Shown here piece by piece: positions 47,513 through 55,634 of a DNA stretch of 64,000 nucleotides (within the stretch, counting starts at the first letter, position 1; each line of letters starts with the position of its first letter). The DNA lies in assembly GCA_965202845.1 (NCBI GenBank), contig OZ241856.1:496001-560000 (forward strand), read 5' to 3'. This DNA is from CBDATA01 sp965202845. GTDB lineage: Bacteria > Acidobacteriota > Vicinamibacteria > Marinacidobacterales > Marinacidobacteraceae. The notes beneath the pieces are model-generated. The model was not told the DNA's origin and did no database searches. It was given only the letters and a program-made list of their open reading frames with translations. The position numbers and the translations under genes were made by a program.

Positions 47513-47959
47513 TCAGAAGGGGGCGTCAACATCCTCGTTTCCCTCGCCGGCGCCGTCCTCCGGCAGGTCCAGGTTGCGAATCCGACCGCTGGCGCTTTCG
47601 AGGATCCGCTCGCAGCGGGCGGCGAGGGCCAGCGCCTCCCGGCGCAGCGCAAGCACCCGCTGGAGGGGAAGTTCGGGGGCCTCCATCGCCGCGACCGTCT
47701 GCTCCAGCCGGCCGCTCAACGCCTCGTACCCCTCGGTTTCTTCCTCCTTCGCCTCGGGAGGGGCGTCGTCTTCGTCGCGCGGCTCCAGTTCGGCGCGGGC
47801 TTCCGCCAGCCGCTTCTCGAGAGAGCGATACACCTCGGTGGCCCGGTTGTGGAGATGCAGCCGCTCCTCCAGCGGGATGCCGGGCGCCTCCAGCCGCTCC
47901 AGCGACGCCTCCAGTTCGTTTTCCAGCGTTTCCCAGGAAGTCGACGGGTCTTCGGTCAT
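47513..47959 (-). CDS. xseB: exodeoxyribonuclease VII small subunit, tandem-fused
   Basis: 148 aa instead of about 80. It contains two XseB-like helical hairpins: residues about 12-58 (LENELEASLERLEAPGIPLE) and about 80-132 (GYEALSGRLEQTVAAMEAPE), each with the L-E-x-P-x-x-P-L-x pattern. An acidic linker joins them. XseB assembles around XseA to form exonuclease VII; a fusion would halve the number of chains needed. The ATG overlaps the xseA stop (ATGA). Confidence 0.87.
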   Translation of the reverse strand: MTEDPSTSWETLENELEASLERLEAPGIPLEERLHLHNRATEVYRSLEKRLAEARAELEPRDEDDAPPEAKEEETEGYEALSGRLEQTVAAMEAPELPLQRVLALRREALALAARCERILESASGRIRNLDLPEDGAGEGNEDVDAPF

Positions 47960-49491
47960 GGTTTTTTCTTGAACGTGGCGAGAACGCGGGCGTCCAGCCC
48001 GCCTTCGGCCAGAAGGACGCGGATGTTCTCGCCGGGTTGCGTCTGGGTCGCCGAGCGCAGCGCCCGGCCCCGGGAATCAAGGGCGAGACTGTATCCCCGC
48101 CGAAGCGCCAACAGCGGGTCCTGCCCCCGCAGCCGCTCCTGGAGACGGGCGGCGTCCCTGCGGAGCCGGTCCACGAACTGCAAAGCGCAGGTTTCCGCCC
48201 GTTCCCCGGCCCGAATCGCCGCCCGCCGCGCGTCGTCCACCCGGCGGTGGAGGCGGTCCGGCGCCAGACGGGCGGCCCAGCCGGGAAGGCGCCGCCAACG
48301 CGCTCCCACCGGATCCACTGCGGCGATCCGCTTCCGGAGCGCGTGCAGCGCGTGGCGTTGTCGATCTAGCTGCGCCCCCGGATGGAGCGCCGCCAGGGTC
48401 TCCCGGCGACGCCGCAAGCCGCTCGCCTGCCGGTCCAGCAGACGGCGGAGCGCGTCGTCGGCGCGCTGGCGCCCGGCCCTGATCCGGGTCGCCTGCTCCC
48501 GCACCCGGTTCGGGAGGGCGCCGAAGCCGCGGTGGGCGGCCCGGGCGGCGAGCGCCCGCCGGGCGCGGTCGAGCCTTCCCTCGGCGTGGCGTTCCGCCGA
48601 CTGGCGGCCGCTGTCCATCTCGGCGAGCAGGTCGCGCCGGTCGGGGATGTGCTCCTCGGCGGCGGCGGTCGGGGTCTTGGAGCGGGCGTCGGCGGCCTGA
48701 TCCAGAAGCGGGCGGTCGGCGTCGTGGCCGATGGCGCTCACCACCGGAACCGGACAGGCGGCCGCCGCCCGAACCAGCGTCTCGTCGCTGAACGGGAGCA
48801 GGTCCTCGAACGAACCCCCGCCGCGGGTGATCACGATGAAGTCGGGGGCGGCCCGGGCGAGCTGGCGGAGTCCGGCCCCCAACCGGCGCGGCGCCTGGAG
48901 ACCCTGGACCGGGGTGTTCCAGCAGAGGATCTCGACGCCGGGAAAGCGGCGCCGGGCGGTGTCGATGAAGTCGCGCCATGCGTCGCTTCCGCGCGACGTA
49001 AGGAGGCCGACCCGCAGCGGGACCCGGGGCAGCGGACGCTTCCGTTCGGCGGCGAACAACCCTTCGCGCGCCAGCCGGATTTCGCGTTCCTTGAGCTCCT
49101 GGAGCAGGGGGCCCAGTCCAGCCCGCTCCACGCGCTCCACCACCAGCTGGTAGCGGCTTTGCCCCTTCCAGGTCCGGAGGGCGCCGAACGCGCGCACCTG
49201 ATCCCCCTGCCGCAGCCCCTCCGGGAGACGGCTCGCGGCTTCCCGCCACGCCACCGCCTCCAGCACCGCCCGGTCTTCCCGGAGCGAAAGCCAGACGGCG
49301 CCGCCGCTCACGCGGCTGACCCGGGAGAGCTCCCCCTCGACCCAGAGCCGTTCGGGGAACCCGGCGCCCAGCACCTGGCCGATGCGGTGGCTCAGGGCTT
49401 CGACGGACCACGGCGCCTCCGCCGAGCCGCGTCGGGGCAGCGCGCGGGGCGCGGCCGGCTGGGGGGCGGCCCCGCCGAAAAGGTCGGCCAT
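47956..49491 (-). CDS. xseA: exodeoxyribonuclease VII large subunit
   Basis: 511 aa. OB-fold N-terminus (ERLWVEGELSRVSRVSGGAVWLSLRED), catalytic core LRVGLLTSRGSDAWRDF, VITRGGGSFEDLLPFSDE and VVSAIGHDADRPLLDQAADARSKTPTAAAE, then a long coiled coil and the C-terminal ALRRGYSLALDSRGRALRSA. It degrades single-stranded DNA together with XseB. Its C-terminal region is Arg-rich. Confidence 0.96.
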   Translation of the reverse strand: MADLFGGAAPQPAAPRALPRRGSAEAPWSVEALSHRIGQVLGAGFPERLWVEGELSRVSRVSGGAVWLSLREDRAVLEAVAWREAASRLPEGLRQGDQVRAFGALRTWKGQSRYQLVVERVERAGLGPLLQELKEREIRLAREGLFAAERKRPLPRVPLRVGLLTSRGSDAWRDFIDTARRRFPGVEILCWNTPVQGLQAPRRLGAGLRQLARAAPDFIVITRGGGSFEDLLPFSDETLVRAAAACPVPVVSAIGHDADRPLLDQAADARSKTPTAAAEEHIPDRRDLLAEMDSGRQSAERHAEGRLDRARRALAARAAHRGFGALPNRVREQATRIRAGRQRADDALRRLLDRQASGLRRRRETLAALHPGAQLDRQRHALHALRKRIAAVDPVGARWRRLPGWAARLAPDRLHRRVDDARRAAIRAGERAETCALQFVDRLRRDAARLQERLRGQDPLLALRRGYSLALDSRGRALRSATQTQPGENIRVLLAEGGLDARVLATFKKKP

Positions 49492-49534
49492 CCCCTACAG
49501 AGTAGTCCGCTTGGTAGTCCGCTCGCGGGAAACG

Positions 49535-50176
49535 TCAGGCGCCGCGGCCCTTGCGGCGGCGCTTTTCCTTTTCCTTGGCGATGCGCGCCGCGCGCTCGGC
49601 CTTGCGCCGTTCGCGGGCGGCCTCCTTCTCGCGGGTGCGCACCTTGTCCATGGTCGCCGCCAGCAACCTGGTGATCGCGGCCTGCGCCTGCCCGGAGGAG
49701 CAGTCCTGCTCCGCCATGTATTCGAGCACCAGCCACTTGCGGATGCGCTGTCGATGGCGTTCCTCCTGGCGGGTGATGGTCTTCATCTCCCGGCGAAGGT
49801 GCAGCCGCTTCAGCGCGGTCGCCAGCGCCGCCACCGATCCGTCCCGTTCCTGGGCCTTGATGAGGTCGAGGCGCTCGGCGGCGTCCTCGATGGTCGGCTC
49901 GAAGTCCGATCCGAGCACTTCGACGATGACCCCCGGCGCCTGTCCGGGTCGCCGGATGCGCCGCGCCTCCAGCCGGTCCGCCGGCACCAGGATCCGGTGC
50001 TGCGAAGTCTCGGCGCCGGCGACTTCCTGGGGCGTCAGCGCGAGCAGATCGAGTCCCGAGCGCTCATCGCGGACGATTTCGCCGACCTCGCAGTGCCCCA
50101 CCTCCGGGTAGAACACCATGTCCCCTGGTTCGTACTCCAGTCGGGGCACCCCGGGTTCCACCAAGTTTTCCTCCAT
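49535..50176 (-). CDS. CarD/CdnL-family RNA polymerase-binding regulator
   Basis: 213 aa from ATG 50176. The N-terminal RID-like domain reads YEPGDMVFYPEVGHCEVGEI and is followed by a helical domain and a long Lys/Arg-rich C-terminal tail (EKEAARERRKAERAARIAKE). CarD-type proteins stabilise open promoter complexes, especially at rRNA genes. An in-frame TTG at 50236 has a TAGACT box 8 nt upstream and could be a leaderless start adding 20 residues. The basic tail is unusually long. Confidence 0.8.
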   Translation of the reverse strand: MEENLVEPGVPRLEYEPGDMVFYPEVGHCEVGEIVRDERSGLDLLALTPQEVAGAETSQHRILVPADRLEARRIRRPGQAPGVIVEVLGSDFEPTIEDAAERLDLIKAQERDGSVAALATALKRLHLRREMKTITRQEERHRQRIRKWLVLEYMAEQDCSSGQAQAAITRLLAATMDKVRTREKEAARERRKAERAARIAKEKEKRRRKGRGA

Positions 50177-50249
50177 GGTCGTGATTCTGGATGAAGGTTC
50201 CGGGGGGAGAGGGAGGCTGTCCTTTTTGCCACCCAATGACGCGAGTCTA

Positions 50250-50840
50250 TCACGCCGGACGACCGGCCCTGCCAGAAAGCGTCGTCCCCCGGGGGAGGAT
50301 CGGCAGCAGCAGGGCGCCGTACAGCGCGCCCAAAAGGGCGGCGAACGCCATGCCTCCGCCCGTCGCTCCGAGAAGGGCGGCGGCGCCGATGGTGAGGAGG
50401 GCGGCCGTCAGGAACGCCGCGGCGCTCGCCATCCCGACCCGCCACGCCTGCGGGTGGCGCGGGTGGAGGACGATGCGAAACGCGGCGACGTAGCAGAGGA
50501 TTCCGAGCGGGACGCCGAGGGCCATGCCGCCGCCCGCCTCCAGCGTGGAGAAGGCGGCGAGAGCCGCCGTCGCGCCGCCCAGGGCGTTGGCCGCCGGCCA
50601 GCGCGCCGCCCAGGGGACCCGTCCCCGGCGCAGCGCCAGCCACTGGGCGAGACCGACGCCGCCGAAGGCGCCGCCTCCGGCCACCGCTCCCACCACGGCT
50701 TCGCCGGGGACGCCGCCCAGCGCCTCGTGCGCCGCTCCGCCCACGAAATAGGAGAGTGGACGCGCCGCCGCTCCGGCGAGCGCCATGCCGACGCCGCTGG
50801 CCGCCACCCAGAGCAGGCGGACGTCGCGTCCTTCCTTCAT
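50250..50840 (-). CDS. multi-spanning membrane protein of unknown function
   Basis: 196 aa, Gly/Ala-rich, with about six hydrophobic helices (VAASGVGMALAGAAARPLSY, AAFLTAALLTIGAAALLGA, AALLGALYGALLLPIL). No family is recognised. The ATG overlaps the ygfZ stop by 4 nt, so the two are probably co-translated. Confidence 0.65.
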   Translation of the reverse strand: MKEGRDVRLLWVAASGVGMALAGAAARPLSYFVGGAAHEALGGVPGEAVVGAVAGGGAFGGVGLAQWLALRRGRVPWAARWPAANALGGATAALAAFSTLEAGGGMALGVPLGILCYVAAFRIVLHPRHPQAWRVGMASAAAFLTAALLTIGAAALLGATGGGMAFAALLGALYGALLLPILPRGTTLSGRAGRPA

Positions 50841-51742
50841 GCGATCGGGAAGGGAAGCGAGGTCACGGCGGCCGGGGCTCCGCCCGCTCGGACCCGGGCG
50901 CCGGGGGCGATTCCGGCGTCCAGCGTCGCCAGTCCGATGGCTGGCGCCCCGGGCAGGGACGCGACGCTGGACAGCCGACCGACCGCGCGGTCTTCGTGCT
51001 CCACCGGATCGCCGGGATCGCCCGTCTTCCCCTCGAAGATCAGGCCCGCCAGGTCCCGGGGAATCCGGCCCCGGTGCGCCTGGCGCGCCACGTACTCCTG
51101 GCCGATGTAGCACCCCTTGCCCAGACGCACGTGGGAGCGGTAGCCGGATTGAAGAGGCAGCGAACGCGCATCGGCTTCCCGTCCCCACCGGGGCTCGCCG
51201 GCGGCGATGCGGAGCCACTGCGCCTCCTCCGGGGACGCCGGATGCGTCCCGCCGTCAAGGAGCAGCGGTTCGTCCTGCTCCTGGACGACCAGCCAGGACG
51301 GCCAGGGGCGGGACTCCCGGCGCACGAACCCGCCGGGAATCGGGAGCAGGGCGGTTTCGGGAACGAGCTCCGGGAACGTCCGCCGGAGCGTGGAAAGCGC
51401 GTTCCGGCCCTCGATCCGGAGCACGGTCGCCCGCACCGCCTCCATCTCCACGTCGTCGGTGATCCGGTAGCGGTCCAGCATCCGGCGCAAGCTCTCCGCT
51501 TCGGCGGCGTCGCACTCGATGTCCACCCGGTCGGGAAGAACCACGGCGACGCCCACCGCCAGCAAGTTCCCCCGGGGACCCAGAAGCGCGGTGGGGGCGA
51601 CGCCCGCCGCCTTCGGCAGGTCGCCGGACATGACGCGGGTGAGGAAGGCGAGCCGGTCCGAGCCGGTCACCCGAACCAGCGCGGCCTCGGCGGAGCGGTC
51701 GGTGCGGAGGACGCGATCGGCCAGCGGGTTGAACAGGCGCAC
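50837..51742 (-). CDS. ygfZ: YgfZ/GcvT-family folate-binding protein
   Basis: 301 aa from GTG 51742. The diagnostic motif GKGCYIGQEYVARQAHRG (K-G-C-Y-x-G-Q-E) is intact, with a GcvT-like N-terminal half (ALVRVTGSDRLAFLTRVMSG). YgfZ helps mature or repair certain Fe-S proteins using tetrahydrofolate. TAGGAT lies 6 nt before the GTG, suggesting a leaderless mRNA. Confidence 0.92.
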   Translation of the reverse strand: MRLFNPLADRVLRTDRSAEAALVRVTGSDRLAFLTRVMSGDLPKAAGVAPTALLGPRGNLLAVGVAVVLPDRVDIECDAAEAESLRRMLDRYRITDDVEMEAVRATVLRIEGRNALSTLRRTFPELVPETALLPIPGGFVRRESRPWPSWLVVQEQDEPLLLDGGTHPASPEEAQWLRIAAGEPRWGREADARSLPLQSGYRSHVRLGKGCYIGQEYVARQAHRGRIPRDLAGLIFEGKTGDPGDPVEHEDRAVGRLSSVASLPGAPAIGLATLDAGIAPGARVRAGGAPAAVTSLPFPIA

Positions 51743-51748
51743 TGGCCT

Positions 51749-51754
51749 ATCCTA
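51749..51754 (-). promoter_or_regulatory. -10 box TAGGAT, 6 nt before the ygfZ GTG
   Basis: On the minus strand TAGGAT is followed by six bases and the GTG start. A transcript from this box would carry no 5' leader. Confidence 0.45.
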
Positions 51755-51780
51755 CGCGCCGGGGATGGGTTGTTTCCCGC

Positions 51781-52863
51781 ATGAACCTTCCGGCGCCCGT
51801 CGTCCGCAACGCTTTCCGTCGGGCGCAGCCGGAGCGCCTGGACTTCGACGCCATCGCCGCGCCCCGTCGCCTCCCGGCGTCCGTCGGCGCGACCGCTGCG
51901 GAGGCGGCTTCCGATCTGGCCTGGTTCTGGAACTCGAACGAGAGCTGGGCGCCGGAGCAGGTGGCGCTCGCCGACGAATACGAGGAACTGGCGGCGCGGC
52001 TGGTGGAATCGGCGGAGTTCGCGCCGGGCGACCGGGTGATCCTTCCGGCCCGGGAGCCGCGCCGGCGACGGGAGGCGTTTCTCCGCGCGCTTCCCGCCTT
52101 CGTGGAGGCGATGGACTGGCCGGTCGGCGCCGATCTCCGGTCGCTGCTCGACGCCCGAACGCGCATGGTGGTGATGAGCAAGTCCTGCGGGGTGACCGGG
52201 GAGCTGGCCGAGGTGACGCCGCTTTCCCGGCTTCTCTCCGGCGCCGGCGTCCTGCTGGTGGTCGAGGCGAGCCACTTCGTCGCCCACGGCTCCCTCGACG
52301 TGCGGCGCTTCCGGTGCGATGCGCTGCTCTTCGCCGCCGACGAGCTGTTCGGTGCGGAGGGCGCGGCGATGTGGACGAAGCGTCCGCCTTCGGGATCGGC
52401 GCCGCAATCGGATCGGGCGGCTTCGAGCCTCGCCGGAGTGGTGCGGTATGTGGAGGAGCTGGGCGCCGGCGCGACCGCGGTGACAGCGCCGCCGTCCGAC
52501 CGGTTCGGCCGGCGGAAGGCGATGCGCCGCGGCATGCAGGGGATCCGGCAGGAGGAGCGCGTCCTGTGCCGCCAGCTTCTCTCCGGGCTCGGCTGGTTGA
52601 AGGGAATCCGGGTGCTCGGCGAGGGGAACGCCTGGCGGTCGGCGCAGCGGACGCCGGCGGTGACCTTCGTGACCGGAGGGGACGACCGGGCGCTGGCGGA
52701 GAACCTGCGGGAGCGGGGGATCGCGGTGGGGTTCGGCGATTTCGGGACTCCCGAAGTGCTGCGCGCCTACGACGCCTCCGCCGCGATCCGGGTCTCCCTG
52801 GCGCACTACCACACGTCCGCCGACATCGACCGGTTCCTTTCCGCCCTCCGGGAGGCCCTCTGA
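51781..52863 (+). CDS. class V aminotransferase-fold protein without the PLP lysine
   Basis: 360 aa. The fold is recognisable from VVMSKSCGVTGELAEVTPLS, then LLVVEASHFVAHGSLDV, LLFAADELFGAEGAAMW, GMQGIRQEERVLCRQLL and SLAHYHTSADIDRFLSAL. In active members the second and third segments read VDxAQxxGH and SGHKxxGPxG. Here the PLP-holding Asp is Glu (E162) and the Schiff-base Lys is Glu (E188), so normal PLP chemistry is not expected. It may be a pseudoenzyme with a binding role. It is divergent from ygfZ. Confidence 0.75.
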   Translation: MNLPAPVVRNAFRRAQPERLDFDAIAAPRRLPASVGATAAEAASDLAWFWNSNESWAPEQVALADEYEELAARLVESAEFAPGDRVILPAREPRRRREAFLRALPAFVEAMDWPVGADLRSLLDARTRMVVMSKSCGVTGELAEVTPLSRLLSGAGVLLVVEASHFVAHGSLDVRRFRCDALLFAADELFGAEGAAMWTKRPPSGSAPQSDRAASSLAGVVRYVEELGAGATAVTAPPSDRFGRRKAMRRGMQGIRQEERVLCRQLLSGLGWLKGIRVLGEGNAWRSAQRTPAVTFVTGGDDRALAENLRERGIAVGFGDFGTPEVLRAYDASAAIRVSLAHYHTSADIDRFLSALREAL

Positions 52864-52870
52864 CCCCCCC

Positions 52871-54505
52871 ATGCTCCGCGTCCTGCCCGCCCTTGCCTTC
52901 CTGACCGCCTGCGGCCCTCCGGCGCCGCCGGCTCCCCCTGGCGGAACCCACGCCGACCTGGTGGCGCTCTTCCACGAATGGCGCGCGTTCGAGCGCCCCC
53001 GATTCGAGGACGGGGTTCCCGATTACTCGGAAGCCGCGATGGCGCGGCAGCGCCGGGACCTCGCCGGCTGGCGCGCCCGGCTGGATGCGCTCGCTCCCGG
53101 GACCTGGACGATCGCCGAGCAGGTGGACTGGCACCTCGTCCGGGCCGAAATGAACGGACTCGACTTCGACCACCGGGTCCGGCGTCCGTGGGCGCGCGAT
53201 CCGGCGTTTTACGTGATGATCTTCCCGGCCCAGAGCGATGTTCCCGCCCACGAGGGCGCGGTGATCGCCAGCTTCATCGATCTGTGGACGGAGGACTACC
53301 CGCTTTCCGAATCGGCCGCCGCCGATCTCGCCGGGCGGATCGCCGCCATTCCCGCGACCCTGGAGGCGGCGCGCGCCAACCTCGCTGACGCGAACGCCCG
53401 CGACCTGTGGCTGTCCGGCATTCGCTCCTTCCGGGGGCAGGCGTCCGATCTCGAGGTCTTCGGGGAAGCGGTGGTCGGAACCAGCCCGGCGCTGGACGAG
53501 GCGATCGCGACGGCCCGGGACGCGAGCGCCGGGTTCGCCGACTGGCTCGAAGCCGAGGCGCCGAAGCGGACCGGCGGGTCGGGAGTGGGAGCGGAGAACT
53601 ACACCTGGCTCATGCGGCGCGCGCATCTGGTCCCCTGGTCCTGGGAGGAGCAGGTCACCCTGATGCGGCGCGAGCTGGCCCGCTCCCACGCCTCGATGCG
53701 GCTGGAGGAGAACCGCAACCGCGGCCTGCCCGAACTCGAACGGATCGCCTCCGCCGGGGAGTACGACCGGGAGCTGAACGAATCGGTGGACCGCTACATG
53801 GATTTCCTCGAACGCGAGGAGATCCAGACGGTGGAGCCCTGGATGGCGCCCGCGCTGCGGGCGGTGAACGGCTCCTTCGCCCCGCTGGAGCGTCCCGACG
53901 CTCTCCGGAATTTCTTCAGCGAAGTGAACTACCGGGACCCGGACGCCTTCCGGCCGCACATGCACCACTGGATCGAGCTGGCGGCGATGCGGGAGGCGCC
54001 GCATCCCAGCCCGATCCGCCGGGTCCCCTCGCTCTACAACATCTTCGACGCCCGCTCCGAGGGACTCGCCACCGGGGTCGAGGAGATGTTCATGCATCTC
54101 GGCCTGCTCGAGGGTTCGCCCCGCTCCCGGGAGCTGGTCTGGATCATGCTGGCCCAGCGGGCGGCGCGGGCGCTTTCCGGGCTCATGCTCCACGGGGGAA
54201 CCTTCGACATGGAGGAGGCGGTGGCGCACGCGATGCGCTGGACGCCGCGCGGCTGGCTCACCGAAGGGGCGCTGGTGCGCGGCGAACAGCAGCTCTACCT
54301 CCGCCAGCCCGGATACGGGACCAGCTACATCAGCGGCAAGATCCAGATCGAGGACCTCCTCGCCGAATACGCCCTCGAGCAGGGCGACGCCTTCACCATC
54401 AAGGGGTTCTTCGACGCCTTTTACGGGGCCGGGGTCATCCCGATCACCCTGACCCGCTGGGAGATGACCGGCGTCAAGGACCCGATTCTGGACCTGGTTC
54501 CCTGA
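52871..54505 (+). CDS. DUF885-family lipoprotein (peptidase-like)
   Basis: 544 aa. Lipobox LTAC (LPALAFLTACGPP), then a long helical protein with DUF885 features: AEQVDWHLVRAEMNGLDF, PAFYVMIFPAQSDVP and DARSEGLATGVEEMFMHLGL (the E-G-x-A segment). The HExxPGH zinc motif of active relatives is not seen; HMHHWIEL is the nearest His-rich segment. It lies 7 nt after the aminotransferase-like gene. Confidence 0.75.
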   Translation: MLRVLPALAFLTACGPPAPPAPPGGTHADLVALFHEWRAFERPRFEDGVPDYSEAAMARQRRDLAGWRARLDALAPGTWTIAEQVDWHLVRAEMNGLDFDHRVRRPWARDPAFYVMIFPAQSDVPAHEGAVIASFIDLWTEDYPLSESAAADLAGRIAAIPATLEAARANLADANARDLWLSGIRSFRGQASDLEVFGEAVVGTSPALDEAIATARDASAGFADWLEAEAPKRTGGSGVGAENYTWLMRRAHLVPWSWEEQVTLMRRELARSHASMRLEENRNRGLPELERIASAGEYDRELNESVDRYMDFLEREEIQTVEPWMAPALRAVNGSFAPLERPDALRNFFSEVNYRDPDAFRPHMHHWIELAAMREAPHPSPIRRVPSLYNIFDARSEGLATGVEEMFMHLGLLEGSPRSRELVWIMLAQRAARALSGLMLHGGTFDMEEAVAHAMRWTPRGWLTEGALVRGEQQLYLRQPGYGTSYISGKIQIEDLLAEYALEQGDAFTIKGFFDAFYGAGVIPITLTRWEMTGVKDPILDLVP

Positions 54506-54514
54506 GACATCGCC

Positions 54515-55621
54515 ATGCGACGACGGATCGTTCTTTTTCTTCTGCTGCTGGCGGCGCCCGGCGCCGCATCGGTCGAGCCGTTCCGCCTCGGAACCTTCGA
54601 GCATCGGGGCGAAGCGTTCCTCGGCATCGTGCTGCGCGACAGCGTGGTGGTGGACATCGCCCGCGCCAACGCCTCGCTCGAACGCCACAGTCGGATGTGG
54701 GTGCGGCTCCCCATGCCCGGCGACATGCGGGAGATGGCCGGGCGCTGGGCGATCGGGATGCGCGAACGGACGCACGCCATCGTGGACCGGGTGGTTCCCA
54801 TGCTGGACGGAGCGGATGCGGCGGCGCGCCCCGGGTGGATTCACGATCTCGCCGACCTCCATGTGTTCCCTCCGGTGCGGCCGGGGCTGATCCTCGCCAC
54901 CGCGCTCAACTATCCGGAGCACGGGGTCGAGATGACCACCGGCCTCGCCGCCGAGATGTCCGACTCGTCCGCGCTCGACGATGCTCCGATCTCGATGGAC
55001 CACTTCTGGCGGCGCGAGCCGGGCGACCGCCGCCAGAACCCCTACCTGTTCATGAAGCCGGGCGGCATCGTGATCGCCCACCAGGCGCCGCTGCTGATGA
55101 AACCGGGGCGCGAGCAGATGGACTGGGAGTGCGAGCTGGCGGTCGTCATCGGCACGCCGGCCAGCGACGCGCCAGTGGAGGAGGCCGCCGCCCACATCTT
55201 CGGCTACACCATGATGAACGACGTCGGCGACCGCGAGGGGCGCGGCGACAACCGCTACGGCTCCGACTGGCTGGTCTGGAAGAGCTCCGAGACCTTCGCG
55301 CCGCTCGGCCCCTTCATCACCCCGGCCGAGTTCGTGGCCGACCCCCACCAGCTGGACATCCGGTTCACCCTGTCCGGGGAGATCATGCAGGACTCGAACA
55401 CCAGCCTGATGCAGCACCGGATCCCGGAACTGATCCACTACGCCTCCAACAATCTCATCCTGCGCCCCGGCGACGTCCTCGCCACCGGCACCCCGGACGG
55501 AGTGGGCTATGCGCGGACGCCTCCCATCTTCATGAAACCGGGGGACACCGCCTCCTGCTGGGCCGAAGGCATCGGCGCGCTCGAAAATCCGGTGCGGGAG
55601 TGGGCGGAGGGCATCCGCTGA
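54515..55621 (+). CDS. fumarylacetoacetate hydrolase-fold protein with signal peptide
   Basis: 368 aa. The C-terminal FAH domain has the metal ligands in DWECELAVVIGTPAS, FGYTMMNDVGDREGRG and TGTPDGVGYARTPP. FAH-fold enzymes hydrolyse or decarboxylate beta-keto acids, normally in the cytoplasm. This one begins RRRIVLFLLLLAAPGAAS, a clear export signal, so the enzyme probably works in the periplasm. It lies 9 nt after the DUF885 gene. Confidence 0.85.
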   Translation: MRRRIVLFLLLLAAPGAASVEPFRLGTFEHRGEAFLGIVLRDSVVVDIARANASLERHSRMWVRLPMPGDMREMAGRWAIGMRERTHAIVDRVVPMLDGADAAARPGWIHDLADLHVFPPVRPGLILATALNYPEHGVEMTTGLAAEMSDSSALDDAPISMDHFWRREPGDRRQNPYLFMKPGGIVIAHQAPLLMKPGREQMDWECELAVVIGTPASDAPVEEAAAHIFGYTMMNDVGDREGRGDNRYGSDWLVWKSSETFAPLGPFITPAEFVADPHQLDIRFTLSGEIMQDSNTSLMQHRIPELIHYASNNLILRPGDVLATGTPDGVGYARTPPIFMKPGDTASCWAEGIGALENPVREWAEGIR

Positions 55622-55634
55622 ACTCCCGGCCGCG

